A stretch of 11,060 nucleotides of DNA from Ruminococcaceae bacterium UBA1417 (GCA_002305575.1 DBPP01000012.1:1-11060), one strand, 5' to 3'. Shown: positions 1 to 6,731, counted from the first letter of the stretch. The notes: generated by a model not told the origin, from the sequence alone. A program made the numbers and translations.

Positions 1-678
1 GGCAGCGCCTTCAACTGCTACTGGCCCATGCCCTTCCGAAAGCGCGCCCGCTTCACCCTGACCAATCTGGCTGAAGAATCGGTCACCATGTACTACCAGA
101 TTGATTACTGTCACTGCGAGGTAGCGCCGGACGAGGCTTACTTCCATGCCCAGTTCCGCCGAACCAACCCGCTTCCCTACAAGCAGGACTATACTATCGT
201 CGACGGAATCAGGGGCAAGGGCAAATATGTGGGTACCTACATGGCCTGGGGCGTCAACAACCGCGGCTGGTGGGGCGAGGGCGAGATTAAGTTCTTCATG
301 GACGGGGACAAAGAGTTCCCCACCATTTGCGGTACCGGCACAGAAGACTATTTCTGCGGCTCCTATAATTTTGAGGATCCCAGGACGCATGACCGCTATG
401 TTGCCTTTACCACGCCTTATGCGGGACTCCATCAGGTCATCACACCCAATACCCTCTATGCCAGCCAATTCCGCTTTGGCATGTACCGCTGGCACATCGT
501 TGATCCCATTTACTTTGAGAAGGATCTGAAGGTCACCATCCAGGCGCTGGGCTGGCGCGAGGGCGGCCGTTATCTGCCGCTGCAGGACGACATCGCTTCG
601 GTTGCCTTCTGGTATCAAACGCTGCCGGTACCGGCCTTCCCGGATTTGCCGGACCGCGACGCGTTGGAAATCATTTGA
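1..678 (+). CDS. DUF2961 / GH172-family glycoside hydrolase, 3' part
   Basis: The frame is open from base 1 (GSAFNCYWPMPF...) and ends at TGA 676-678, so the start lies upstream of the window and the ATG at 28 is internal. 225 residues are visible; family members usually have about 350-400, so roughly 130-170 N-terminal residues are missing. The run NCYWPMPFRKRARFTLTN, the WGEGEIKFF segment (about fragment residues 91-99) and GTGTEDYF (111-118) are typical of DUF2961. Characterised members of this family (GH172) act on fructofuranoside or arabinofuranoside linkages, and their catalytic glutamates lie in conserved Glu-containing segments such as these two. The exact substrate here cannot be told. 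No signal peptide can be judged because the N-terminus is absent. The gene converges on the small minus-strand gene at 1035-1277. No good U-tract terminator was seen for the plus strand. Family call is confident; substrate is not. Confidence 0.85.
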   Translation, partial: GSAFNCYWPMPFRKRARFTLTNLAEESVTMYYQIDYCHCEVAPDEAYFHAQFRRTNPLPYKQDYTIVDGIRGKGKYVGTYMAWGVNNRGWWGEGEIKFFMDGDKEFPTICGTGTEDYFCGSYNFEDPRTHDRYVAFTTPYAGLHQVITPNTLYASQFRFGMYRWHIVDPIYFEKDLKVTIQALGWREGGRYLPLQDDIASVAFWYQTLPVPAFPDLPDRDALEII

Positions 679-1034
679 AAACAAAAGCCGTCGCGTGTAT
701 CATAAGAAAGCTTTATGGGTAACGGGTCTGTTCTCTGTGCAAGATCTGTGCAATCCATGGTGCGGGATACTGTGACACAAAAATCCCCGAATCAGACGCA
801 AAGCCTGATTCGGGGACCACTGTTTTTATAGGGGTTTGCCTTGATTGGCATGCGACCTATGGGTCTGTCTAAAATGCCGGCGTAACCGGCGGGGTCCGTC
901 TTTGCGGGTGGCGCCAAAGCGGACCTCGCGGAGGCAGTTGCCATTCTGGGGGTAGAAGCGGCGATACAACCATGCCGTTGCGCGTTGTATGCCTTCTGGC
1001 TTCCGCTGTGCGCCGGTGACCGCGATTGTTTGAT
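679..1034. other. gene-poor stretch between convergent genes
   Basis: No reading frame here has both a plausible start with a ribosome binding site and a convincing protein. The stretch contains a short imperfect repeat (CTGTGCAA at 735-742 and 746-753), an 11-bp hairpin at 785-815, and a small GC-rich hairpin near 876-890. On the minus strand the frame ending at TAA 826-828 reads protein-like (for example WLYRRFYPQNGNCLREVRFG) and stays open into the preceding gene, but it has no ATG or GTG start. It may be 3' UTR or a decayed or frameshifted extension of the gene at 1035-1277. Confidence 0.5.
779..815 (-). terminator. intrinsic terminator, minus strand (possibly bidirectional)
   Basis: A perfect 11-bp stem (CCCCGAATCAG at 785-795 with CTGATTCGGGG at 805-815) encloses a 9-nt loop. 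Read on the minus strand the stem is followed by ATTTTT (784-779), a good U tract. On the plus strand the T run begins only about 7 nt after the stem, so termination of the GH172 gene from the left is weaker. It most likely ends the transcript of the small gene at 1035-1277. Confidence 0.75.
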
Positions 1035-1277
1035 TCAGCGTACCGTGATTTCTTCCGGCCTGCCGTAGGCGCCGTTTTGGAATTCCCGGTGGCCCGGCAA
1101 TTTTTTGGGGACCTCCATGCTGTGCAGTTCCTGATAGGATTCGTATTCATCCTGGTTGGCGGGCGGGGTCGGCATCAGGCCGGTGCATTCGGTGGCGGAG
1201 GCGGTATCAGAAGGATCGGCGAAGACTTCAATATGTTCGCCGAAGTTAAAGTGTTTGGGATCCATGTTCCGTTTCAT
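1035..1277 (-). CDS. small conserved-looking hypothetical protein
   Basis: About 80 residues, acidic, soluble, with no membrane segment and no recognised domain. It begins MKRNMDPKHFNFGEHIEVFA and ends PEEITVR; the middle is rich in Pro, Glu, Tyr and Ser. An AGAAAGGA ribosome binding site (1287-1294) lies 9 nt from the ATG at 1275-1277 and only 3 nt from an ATG at 1281-1283, so the former start is preferred. A strong terminator downstream (779-815) supports transcription on this strand. A poor -10-like TAAAAT (about 1342-1347) with a weak -35 lies upstream; I do not annotate it. The composition looks like a real protein rather than a shadow frame, but I do not recognise the family and propose no function. 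Confidence 0.6.
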   Translation of the reverse strand: MKRNMDPKHFNFGEHIEVFADPSDTASATECTGLMPTPPANQDEYESYQELHSMEVPKKLPGHREFQNGAYGRPEEITVR

Positions 1278-1374
1278 GCGCATCTATCCTTTCTGGCGTG
1301 TTTCGCTGGCTGGGAATTCAACCTGTTCGGCACTTCTCCGATTTTAGGATGCGCATGAAAGTGGTCGATTATGC

Positions 1375-1403
1375 AAAAAGCACCGGCCAAAAACAGCCGG
1401 TGC
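1375..1403 (-). terminator. intrinsic terminator of the cold-shock gene
   Basis: On the minus strand an 8-bp stem (GCACCGGC with GCCGGTGC, 1396-1403 and 1380-1387) with an 8-nt loop is followed directly by TTTTTGC (1379-1373). It lies about 20 nt after the csp stop codon. This is a canonical rho-independent terminator. Confidence 0.9.
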
Positions 1404-1423
1404 CTTGCGTTTTATGAGAAAAA

Positions 1424-1633
1424 TCAGAGCTTTACGACGTTGGCCGCACGGAGCTTGCCGTTTTTCGGGTCGGTCTCCGTCTCAAACGTGACCTTCTGGC
1501 CTTCGTTGAGCGTCTTGAAGCCTTCGCTCTGGATTGCGGAGAAATGTACGAAGACATCCTCGCCGCCCTCATCATTGGAGATGAAGCCATAGCCTTTTTC
1601 TGCATTGAACCATTTTACTGTACCGTTGTTCAT
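1424..1633 (-). CDS. csp: cold-shock protein, CspA/CspB family
   Basis: 69 residues, the usual length for a single cold-shock domain. It begins MNNGTVKWFNAEKGYGFI and carries both RNA-binding motifs: RNP1 around KGYGFI (residues 14-18) and RNP2 VFVHF (27-31), with the usual aromatic residues. Such proteins bind single-stranded RNA and DNA in the cytoplasm and act as RNA chaperones and antiterminators; many are cold-induced but some are constitutive. The start at 1631-1633 is fixed by GGAGGT (1641-1646) 7 nt upstream and by homology; an open frame reaching back to 1714 lies in the leader and is not used. The gene is monocistronic, with promoter 1764-1792, a long leader and terminator 1375-1403. 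Family assignment is secure; which paralogue it is cannot be decided. Confidence 0.97.
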   Translation of the reverse strand: MNNGTVKWFNAEKGYGFISNDEGGEDVFVHFSAIQSEGFKTLNEGQKVTFETETDPKNGKLRAANVVKL

Positions 1634-1679
1634 TGTGGGTACCTCCGTTGAAATTGACTCGTGCTTGTAAACGCCACAC

Positions 1680-1732
1680 AAAAAAACACAGTTCCTGTAA
1701 ATCGCTGCAAACATGACTTACAAGAAACTGTG
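1680..1732 (-). promoter_or_regulatory. terminator-like hairpin in the csp leader (putative attenuator)
   Basis: Read on the minus strand, CACAGTT (1732-1726) pairs with AACTGTG (1693-1687) and TGTAA (1722-1718) pairs with TTACA (1700-1696). This gives 12 bp with a small internal loop. The stem is followed at once by seven T (1686-1680). It lies between the csp promoter and its ribosome binding site, so premature termination or temperature-sensitive readthrough is possible. The second arm base CTTGTAA (1724-1718) can also pair with TTACAAG (1670-1664) further downstream, which would disrupt the hairpin after readthrough. The structure is seen; regulation is inferred. Confidence 0.6.
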
Positions 1733-1763
1733 AGACATTGCTTTAGTTTATTACACTTATCAA

Positions 1764-1792
1764 AGTATAACAGCTTTTCCTAAAAAAGTCAA
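1764..1792 (-). promoter_or_regulatory. sigma-A-type promoter of csp
   Basis: TTGACT (1792-1787) and TATACT (1769-1764) are separated by exactly 17 bp, with TG one base upstream of the -10 (extended -10). The expected transcription start is near 1757, giving a leader of about 120 nt, long as is usual for cold-shock mRNAs. Confidence 0.85.
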
Positions 1793-1826
1793 TTACAATC
1801 TAAGAATATTTTTTATTTTGCCAAAT

Positions 1827-1863
1827 GAAAAGACGGCGGATGCTTTTTCGCGCTCCGCCGTCT
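1827..1863 (-). terminator. intrinsic terminator of the ddl-murI-DUF1934-argS block, bidirectional shape
   Basis: A 10-bp stem (AGACGGCGGA with TCCGCCGTCT, 1831-1840 and 1854-1863) has a 13-nt loop. On the minus strand it lies 18 nt past the argS stop and is followed by TTTTCATTT. On the plus strand it is followed by GGC and seven T, so it could also block transcription entering argS antisense. Confidence 0.85.
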
Positions 1864-1880
1864 GGCTTTTTTTGGGGGGA

Positions 1881-3569
1881 TTACATGGAGGTCGGCACTT
1901 GGATTTTGAACATGGTGAGAACATTCCGCAGTACAATCGCCGTGGCGCGGCAAAGCGTCAGGCGCGCCTGCATCAGCCCTTCAGCTTCGCCCTTGACGCG
2001 GCAGGCATTGTAGAACTTATGGAACTTTGTGGCAAGCTCGATGACGTAGCGCGTAATGCGTACCGGGTCGTAATCCTTCGCCGCCGCAATGATCTCGTCC
2101 GTATATTCCGCAATGTGACGGATCAGATCGATTTCCTCAGGCGCGGTAAGCTGTGCGAGCTCCTCAGCTGTGCAGTCGCGCGGCGTGATGCCGTCTGCTT
2201 CAAGGGCGCGCAGAATGCTGCAGATACGCGCATGTGCATACTGAACGTAATAGACGGGGTTCTGCGCGTCCTGCTGAACCGCGAGGTCAAGGTCAAAATC
2301 AAGCAGAGAATTGGCTTCGCGCATATTGAAGAGAAAACGCGCGGAATCCACCGGTACCTCATCGAGCAGGTCGCCGAGCTGAATTGCCTTGCCGGTGCGT
2401 TTGCTCATGCGCACGACCTCGCCGTCGCGCATCAGGCGTACAAATTGCATCAGGATGATATCGAGCTTGTCCGCGCTTTCGCCGATGGCGTCCATGGCCC
2501 CTTTCATACGCGCCACATGGCCGTGGTGGTCGCTGCCCCAGATGTCGATGAGCAGATCGAATCCGCGGTCAAATTTATTCTTGTGGTAGGCAATGTCCGC
2601 CGTGAAGTAGGTCGGAGTGCCGTTCGCACGGACGAGAACCTCGTCCTTTTCGCCGCCGAAAGAGGTCGCCTTATACCAGATGGCGCCGTCTTTTTCATAG
2701 GTCAGACCGCGATCGCGCAGATAATCGACAACCGCCATGACCTCGCCGCTTTTGTGCAGGTCGCTTTCCAGGAACCAGCGGTCGTAGTGGACGCGATATT
2801 TTTCCATGTCGGCCTTCATTTTAGCGATGTTGCGCGGCAAACCAAAGCCAATGAGCGCCTCGCGGCGCGCTTCCTCGGATACGTGCATCAGCGCGTCGCC
2901 GTTCTCTGCGGCGTAGGCCTTCGCCAGGTCCAGAATATCTTCGCCGTGGTAGCTGTCTTCCGGCAACTCAGGCGGATTTTCCGCGTAGAGCTGCTGGTAG
3001 CGGACAGAGAGCGAAAGACTAAATTTTGCCAGCTGGTTGCCGGCGTCGTTGACATAAAATTCACGCCACACGTCGTACCCCGCGGCGTCCAGAACGGCGG
3101 CAAGGCAATCGCCGAGCGCACCGCCACGGGCGTTGCCCATATGCATCGGGCCGGTCGGATTGGCGGAGACAAACTCGACCATGACGCGGCGCTTTTTGCC
3201 GAAATCGCTGTGGCCATAATCCGCGCCGGCGTGCAGTACGTCCTGCAGGACGTCACTGTAAAATGCCGGGCTTAAAAAGAAATTCATAAAGCCAGGACCG
3301 GCAGTTTCCGCTTTCTCGAAATACGTGCCGGACAGATCGAGGTTGTCGAGGATGGCCGCCGCAATTTTCTGCGGCGCCGTGCGGAAGACGCGCGCCGAAA
3401 CCATCGCCGCGTTCGTGGCAAAATCGCCGTGTGTACGGTCTGCAGGACGCTCCACCGCAAAGGCGGGAATTGCCGCCTGCGCGAGCGTGCCGGCGGCAAT
3501 CGCCTTTTCCATGGCGCTGCGCACGGCGGTACAGACCTGTTCTCTTGCAATACTTACCGCTTTAGACAT
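1881..3569 (-). CDS. argS: arginyl-tRNA synthetase
   Basis: Class I aminoacyl-tRNA synthetase that charges tRNA-Arg with arginine using ATP, in the cytoplasm. 562 residues, normal for bacterial ArgRS. The N-terminal add-on domain (about 1-115) is followed by the Rossmann catalytic core with SANPTGPMHMGN (about 135-146), where HMGN replaces the textbook HIGH sequence. WGSDHHGHVARM lies near 344-355. The KMSKS loop reads RMSKRTGK (387-394); ArgRS is known for relaxed signatures. The DALR anticodon-binding domain begins around 430 (YYVQYAHARICSILR) and the C-terminus is FKIQVPTSM, a usual ending. The ATG at 3567-3569 has AAAGGA 8 nt upstream. It is the last gene of the ddl block, 50 bp after the DUF1934 gene. 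Confidence 0.97.
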   Translation of the reverse strand: MSKAVSIAREQVCTAVRSAMEKAIAAGTLAQAAIPAFAVERPADRTHGDFATNAAMVSARVFRTAPQKIAAAILDNLDLSGTYFEKAETAGPGFMNFFLSPAFYSDVLQDVLHAGADYGHSDFGKKRRVMVEFVSANPTGPMHMGNARGGALGDCLAAVLDAAGYDVWREFYVNDAGNQLAKFSLSLSVRYQQLYAENPPELPEDSYHGEDILDLAKAYAAENGDALMHVSEEARREALIGFGLPRNIAKMKADMEKYRVHYDRWFLESDLHKSGEVMAVVDYLRDRGLTYEKDGAIWYKATSFGGEKDEVLVRANGTPTYFTADIAYHKNKFDRGFDLLIDIWGSDHHGHVARMKGAMDAIGESADKLDIILMQFVRLMRDGEVVRMSKRTGKAIQLGDLLDEVPVDSARFLFNMREANSLLDFDLDLAVQQDAQNPVYYVQYAHARICSILRALEADGITPRDCTAEELAQLTAPEEIDLIRHIAEYTDEIIAAAKDYDPVRITRYVIELATKFHKFYNACRVKGEAEGLMQARLTLCRATAIVLRNVLTMFKIQVPTSM

Positions 3570-3619
3570 AAGGATTTTCCTTTCAAGGTTTGATTTTCAC
3601 AAGCGATACCCGGCGCTTT

Positions 3620-4078
3620 TTAAGATTTTTTGGCGTCGTGCGCTTTGGTGCCACGCTTTTTCAAGCGGACAAGAATTTCGTTTTCCGAGGAGAGATGCGC
3701 GTCGAGATCCAGTGTATAACGGATGCGCAGCTCGCCGCCTTCCGGGGTGAGGTCGTGCTTGAGCGTCTCGGTAAACACGCCAAGCGAAAGAAGCCCCGCT
3801 CCGGTGTCGTACATGCATTTGTGGCGGCGGCCCTTTTCGAGTATAAGGCGTGTGGGGGAGCCGGGGGAGAGCATCGTCACAGTGCCAAACGGCTCAATTT
3901 TAAGAATTTTTTTATGTCCCTTGTACGGGGCGTCGTTGTCGTATTCGATGTAGGAGATGTATTTCACGCCGTTGCGCTCGGTGTAATCGCCGAGCGTGTC
4001 CATCGTGATTTCACCGGTTTCGTGTTCGATGGTCTGGCGGCCAATGATAGTGATCTCATAATTTTCCTGCATACGCAT
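3620..4078 (-). CDS. DUF1934 (YwiB-like) beta-barrel protein
   Basis: 152 residues, soluble, with no signal peptide. The order of segments (YEITIIGRQ, TMDTLGDYTERNGVKYISY, IEPFGTVTML, TRLILEKGRRH, YDTGAGLLSLGVFTE, ELRIRYTLDLD, SENEILVRLKK) matches DUF1934/YwiB proteins, a calycin-like beta-barrel family of unknown function. Such genes commonly sit directly upstream of argS in Bacillota, as here (50-bp gap). The ATG at 4076-4078 is chosen because CAGGG lies 8 nt upstream; a second ATG at 4070-4072 is possible. It lies 39 bp after murI in the same direction and is presumably cotranscribed. No catalytic residues can be named and no function is proposed beyond the family. Confidence 0.88.
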   Translation of the reverse strand: MRMQENYEITIIGRQTIEHETGEITMDTLGDYTERNGVKYISYIEYDNDAPYKGHKKILKIEPFGTVTMLSPGSPTRLILEKGRRHKCMYDTGAGLLSLGVFTETLKHDLTPEGGELRIRYTLDLDAHLSSENEILVRLKKRGTKAHDAKKS

Positions 4079-4117
4079 TCACCATACCCTGTTTTGCGAC
4101 AAAATCTGCCTTTTGAA

Positions 4118-4939
4118 TCAGTATTTTTCAATGTCAATGCGCTCGACCTGCCCGTTCAGGTTCTGGCCGAGCAATAAGCCTGCAATCTGCCGAAAGCCTT
4201 CGTCAAAATCGCTGACGTAGTAGTGATATTCCGCCGTGGCGTCCGCCGCGTTCAGAAGACCGTTTGCACGCAGCATTTCGCGGCAGCCGATGGCAGCTTC
4301 GCGGCCGGAATCGATCAGCGTTACATTGCGGCCCATCACGCTGCGGATGGTGGCGCTGATGATCGGGTAATGCGTGCAACCGAGGATCAGCGTATCTACC
4401 CCGCGCTCACGGATCGGTGCGAGGTAGCGTTGGGCGACAAGTCGCGTGATTTCCTCCTGCGGCGCGACAAAACCATTTTCAACGAGCGGCACGAAGAGCG
4501 GGCAGGCCTGTTCAAAGACCTGAATTGCCGGGTTAAGCGTGAGAATCTCGCGGCGGTAGGAACCGGAAGCTATGGTTGCCGCCGTACCGATAACGCCGAT
4601 GCGCCCGTTTTTAGTCTGTCGGACCGCCGCCTGTGCCGTAGGACGCAGCACATCGAGGTAGGGGACGGCGAGCGATTCACCGATGTCGCGCGCCGTAGAA
4701 CTGACGGTGCCGCAGGCTGCCAGCACGACCTTCACATCGTGTTGCACGAGGAAGCGCATATCCTGCGCCGCATAGCGGCGAATGGTTTCGCGCCCGCGGG
4801 AGCCGTAGGGCACGCGGCCGGTGTCGCCAAAATACAAAACGCGCTCATGCGGCAGAATACGCATCAGCTCTTTAACGGCGGTCAAGCCGCCGAGGCCGGA
4901 GTCGAATACGCCGATGGGTCTGTTATCCATAGTCATCAT
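4118..4939 (-). CDS. murI: glutamate racemase
   Basis: Converts L-glutamate to D-glutamate without cofactor for the peptidoglycan stem peptide, in the cytoplasm. 273 residues, normal for MurI. The Asp/Glu racemase fold shows FDSGLGGLT (about 12-20, D13/S14), FGDTGRVPYG (37-46), the first catalytic cysteine in AACGTVSS (Cys76) and the second in LGCTHYP (Cys188, followed by Thr-His). The first cysteine motif is ACGT rather than the textbook ACNT. Start choice is uncertain: ATGs at 4937-4939, 4934-4936 and 4928-4930 lie close together behind a weak purine run (4942-4949). The gene is 97 bp after ddl and 39 bp before DUF1934. Both neighbours upstream in the operon serve cell-wall synthesis, which fits this role. 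Confidence 0.95.
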   Translation of the reverse strand: MMTMDNRPIGVFDSGLGGLTAVKELMRILPHERVLYFGDTGRVPYGSRGRETIRRYAAQDMRFLVQHDVKVVLAACGTVSSTARDIGESLAVPYLDVLRPTAQAAVRQTKNGRIGVIGTAATIASGSYRREILTLNPAIQVFEQACPLFVPLVENGFVAPQEEITRLVAQRYLAPIRERGVDTLILGCTHYPIISATIRSVMGRNVTLIDSGREAAIGCREMLRANGLLNAADATAEYHYYVSDFDEGFRQIAGLLLGQNLNGQVERIDIEKY

Positions 4940-4991
4940 TCTTTCTTTCGGAATTCGGGCGGGGCGGAAAACAGTCCGCTTCCGCGGTACG

Positions 4992-5026
4992 AGGAAGCCG
5001 CAATGTCCGAAATCGCGCGGCTTCCT
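4992..5026 (-). repeat. hairpin in the ddl-murI intergenic gap, no U tract
   Basis: AGGAAGCCGC and GCGGCTTCCT (arms 4992-5001 and 5017-5026) form a perfect 10-bp stem with a 15-nt loop. Neither strand has a T run after the stem, so it is not a standard intrinsic terminator. It may stabilise or mark a processing site in the ddl-murI transcript. A second weaker hairpin (GCGGAA with TTCCGC) lies just beyond it, near 4966-4986. Confidence 0.5.
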
Positions 5027-5036
5027 AAAAGGGATG

Positions 5037-6116
5037 TTATTGCGCGCTGCTTTTTTCCAACGCGCAGAGAATCAGCTTTTCCAGCAGCGCACTGTAGGAG
5101 AGGCCGCAGGCCTCCCAGAGCTTCGGATACATACTGATCGAAGTGAAGCCCGGCAGCGTGTTGATCTCATTCAAAATGACCTTTTTGTCCTTTTCGGTTA
5201 CGAAGAAATCCACGCGTGAGAGCCCGTCGCAGCCCAGCAGGTTGTAAGCGCGCACAGCGGTTTTACGGATTTCCTCGGCAGTCTCCGGGTCGATCCGGGC
5301 CGGGATATAGAGCTGTGCCTCGCCGTTTTTGTATTTGTCGTCGTAGTCGTAAAATTCAGCGGCCGCGCCGATTTCGCCGACGATGGAGGCTTCGCTCTGC
5401 CCGCGGTTGCCGAGAACGGCGCATTCGACCTCTTGGCCAACGATGCCTTCCTCCACGACGATCTTCACGTCCTGTTCCGCGGCGATGCGGATGGCCTCGT
5501 CGAGCCCTTCGGAAGACGTGACCTTTGTAATGCCCACGGAAGAACCGGCGTTTGCTGGCTTTACGAAAATCGGGAAGTTGAGGCGGGCGGCAATTTTATT
5601 CAGGATTTTTTCGCGATTCGCCGCATAGCGGTCAGCGTAGAACCAGAGGTAGTGCGCCTGCTCGATGTTGGCGCTGGCAAGCAGCGAATGGGTTACAGCC
5701 TTATCCATGCAGATGGCCGAAGCGAGCGTGCCGCATCCGACGAACGGGATGCCGGAAAGCTGGAACAGCCCTTGAATCGTGCCGTCCTCGCCGTTTTTGC
5801 CGTGCAAGACGGGGAAAATCACATCGATTTTCCGTACGGAGCAGGTGCCATCCTTTTCGAGAATAACAAGCCCGGAAACGTTGCGGTCCGGCGAAAGAAA
5901 AGCCGAGCGGTTTTCCGGATGGTGAAGCCACGTGCCGTCCTCTATGGCACTGACGTCGCCGGTATACAGATACCAGCGGCCGTCCTTTGTGATGCCAAGC
6001 GTCACAATGTCAAATTTTTCGGTATCAAGATTGCGAAGAATGGAGGATGCGGACATCAGGGAAATTTCATATTCCGAGGATGCACCGCCGAAAACCACAC
6101 AAACTGTTTTTTTCAC
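5037..6116 (-). CDS. ddl: D-alanine--D-alanine ligase, VanG-like subtype
   Basis: Joins two D-alanines with ATP for the peptidoglycan precursor. ATP-grasp fold, 359 residues from the GTG at 6114-6116, normal for Ddl. FGGASSEYEIS (9-19) and FPVLHGKNGEDGTIQG (101-116) are in the substrate and ATP-binding lobe, VKPANAGSSVG (185-195) in the ATP-grasp core, DDKYKNG (259-265) in the omega loop, and NEINTLPGFT (316-325) binds metal. The GTG is preferred because AAGGA lies 11 nt upstream; another GTG at 6123-6125 is too close to it, and the longer open frame upstream is leader. SSVG and the tyrosine in DKY favour D-Ala-D-Ala over D-lactate or D-serine products, although the N-terminal half resembles VanG-type ligases. 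First gene of the block; promoter at 6225-6253. Confidence 0.93.
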   Translation of the reverse strand: MKKTVCVVFGGASSEYEISLMSASSILRNLDTEKFDIVTLGITKDGRWYLYTGDVSAIEDGTWLHHPENRSAFLSPDRNVSGLVILEKDGTCSVRKIDVIFPVLHGKNGEDGTIQGLFQLSGIPFVGCGTLASAICMDKAVTHSLLASANIEQAHYLWFYADRYAANREKILNKIAARLNFPIFVKPANAGSSVGITKVTSSEGLDEAIRIAAEQDVKIVVEEGIVGQEVECAVLGNRGQSEASIVGEIGAAAEFYDYDDKYKNGEAQLYIPARIDPETAEEIRKTAVRAYNLLGCDGLSRVDFFVTEKDKKVILNEINTLPGFTSISMYPKLWEACGLSYSALLEKLILCALEKSSAQ

Positions 6117-6224
6117 AATAATCACGTTCCTTGATGAATATTTCTGGATAGGTTCCGCGTGACTGTGAAACGCGGAGAAAAACGGTCGAACCCATTTCCA
6201 TCTTATCATGTGCAAAATCAATTT

Positions 6225-6253
6225 AGTATAGCATATTCGTATGCTTTTTTCAA
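6225..6253 (-). promoter_or_regulatory. sigma-A-type promoter of the ddl operon
   Basis: TTGAAA (6253-6248) and TATACT (6230-6225) are separated by 17 bp, with an extended -10 TG. The expected start is near 6218, giving a leader of about 100 nt that contains a 6-bp hairpin (about 6154-6176). The spacer holds the inverted repeat GCATA-TTCG-TATGC (6231-6244), possibly an operator. Confidence 0.85.
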
Positions 6254-6354
6254 GCGCTGATACGCCGATTCGGCTGAATAAAAGGCGAAGAACGGGAAAA
6301 AGTAACTTAGACCGCAGAAAACCGCGGCCAATACCGAAAACGGAAAGGATTGCG

Positions 6355-6693
6355 ATGACCATGAATAAGCTGAAATGCAGCGTGGCGTCCTGCCGCCACA
6401 ACAACAACCAGATGTGCAGCCTGCAGAAAATCCAGGTGGACGGCCCTGCGGCCATGGAGAGCCGCGAAACGTGCTGCGGCTCCTATGCAGAGCGCACGAA
6501 GTCCGCGAGCAACGACACGTCCTGCGGCTGCGGCTGCGCGAGTGAGCGTACGGATATCCACTGCAGCGTTGCGCACTGTGCGTACAACGAGAATAAAAAG
6601 TGCAGCGCGGAATCCGTCAGCGTCGGCGGCTGCTGCTCCAATCCGAGCGTGGTCAGCGAAACGGAATGCTGCACGTTCACGCCGCGCGCGTAA
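6355..6693 (+). CDS. tandem DUF1540 cysteine-rich protein
   Basis: 112 residues with 15 cysteines. Two copies of the DUF1540 pattern are seen: C8-x4-C13-x7-C21 ... C40-C41, and C70-x4-C75-x7-C83 ... C105-C106, joined by a linker containing CGCGC (57-61). The conserved cysteine spacing suggests metal or iron-sulphur binding; this is inferred from the pattern, and the family has no assigned activity known to me. No signal peptide or membrane segment. The ATG at 6355 has GGAAAGGA (6342-6349) 5 nt upstream; an ATG at 6361 is the alternative. It diverges from ddl and ends in a strong terminator, so it is probably monocistronic. No convincing plus-strand promoter was found between 6254 and 6340. 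Confidence 0.87.
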   Translation: MTMNKLKCSVASCRHNNNQMCSLQKIQVDGPAAMESRETCCGSYAERTKSASNDTSCGCGCASERTDIHCSVAHCAYNENKKCSAESVSVGGCCSNPSVVSETECCTFTPRA

Positions 6694-6715
6694 AGGTAAA
6701 AGCGTAAAGGTAAAA
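6688..6715 (+). repeat. perfect 14-bp tandem duplication over the DUF1540 stop codon
   Basis: GCGTAAAGGTAAAA occurs twice without a break (6688-6701 and 6702-6715). The first copy contains the stop TAA 6691-6693. It looks like a recent slippage duplication. Confidence 0.9.
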
Positions 6716-6731
6716 TTCGTTTCCTGCCTGC

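Noticed and set aside
735..753. Two copies of CTGTGCAA as a possible recombination or phage site
   Set aside because: Only 8 bases, two copies, no integrase or second boundary; probably chance.
869..1150. 93-residue minus-strand frame beginning inside the small gene
   Set aside because: Pro/Arg-rich, no binding site at its ATG, and out of frame with the better-supported neighbour.
1634..1714. Upstream extension of csp to an ATG at 1712-1714
   Set aside because: The extension lies in the leader hairpin, lacks a binding site and is not found in cold-shock proteins; the ATG at 1631-1633 has an ideal site.
1818..3275. 485-residue plus-strand open frame opposite argS
   Set aside because: It is fully antisense to a clear arginyl-tRNA synthetase, has low-complexity Arg/Ala/Val-rich content and no binding site; GC-rich codon use explains the lack of stops.
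4223..5137. 304-residue plus-strand open frame opposite murI
   Set aside because: Antisense shadow of glutamate racemase; no start signal and no recognisable domain.
6117..6455. Upstream extension of ddl to an ATG at 6453-6455
   Set aside because: It would run through the ddl promoter and the DUF1540 start; family length fits the GTG at 6114-6116.
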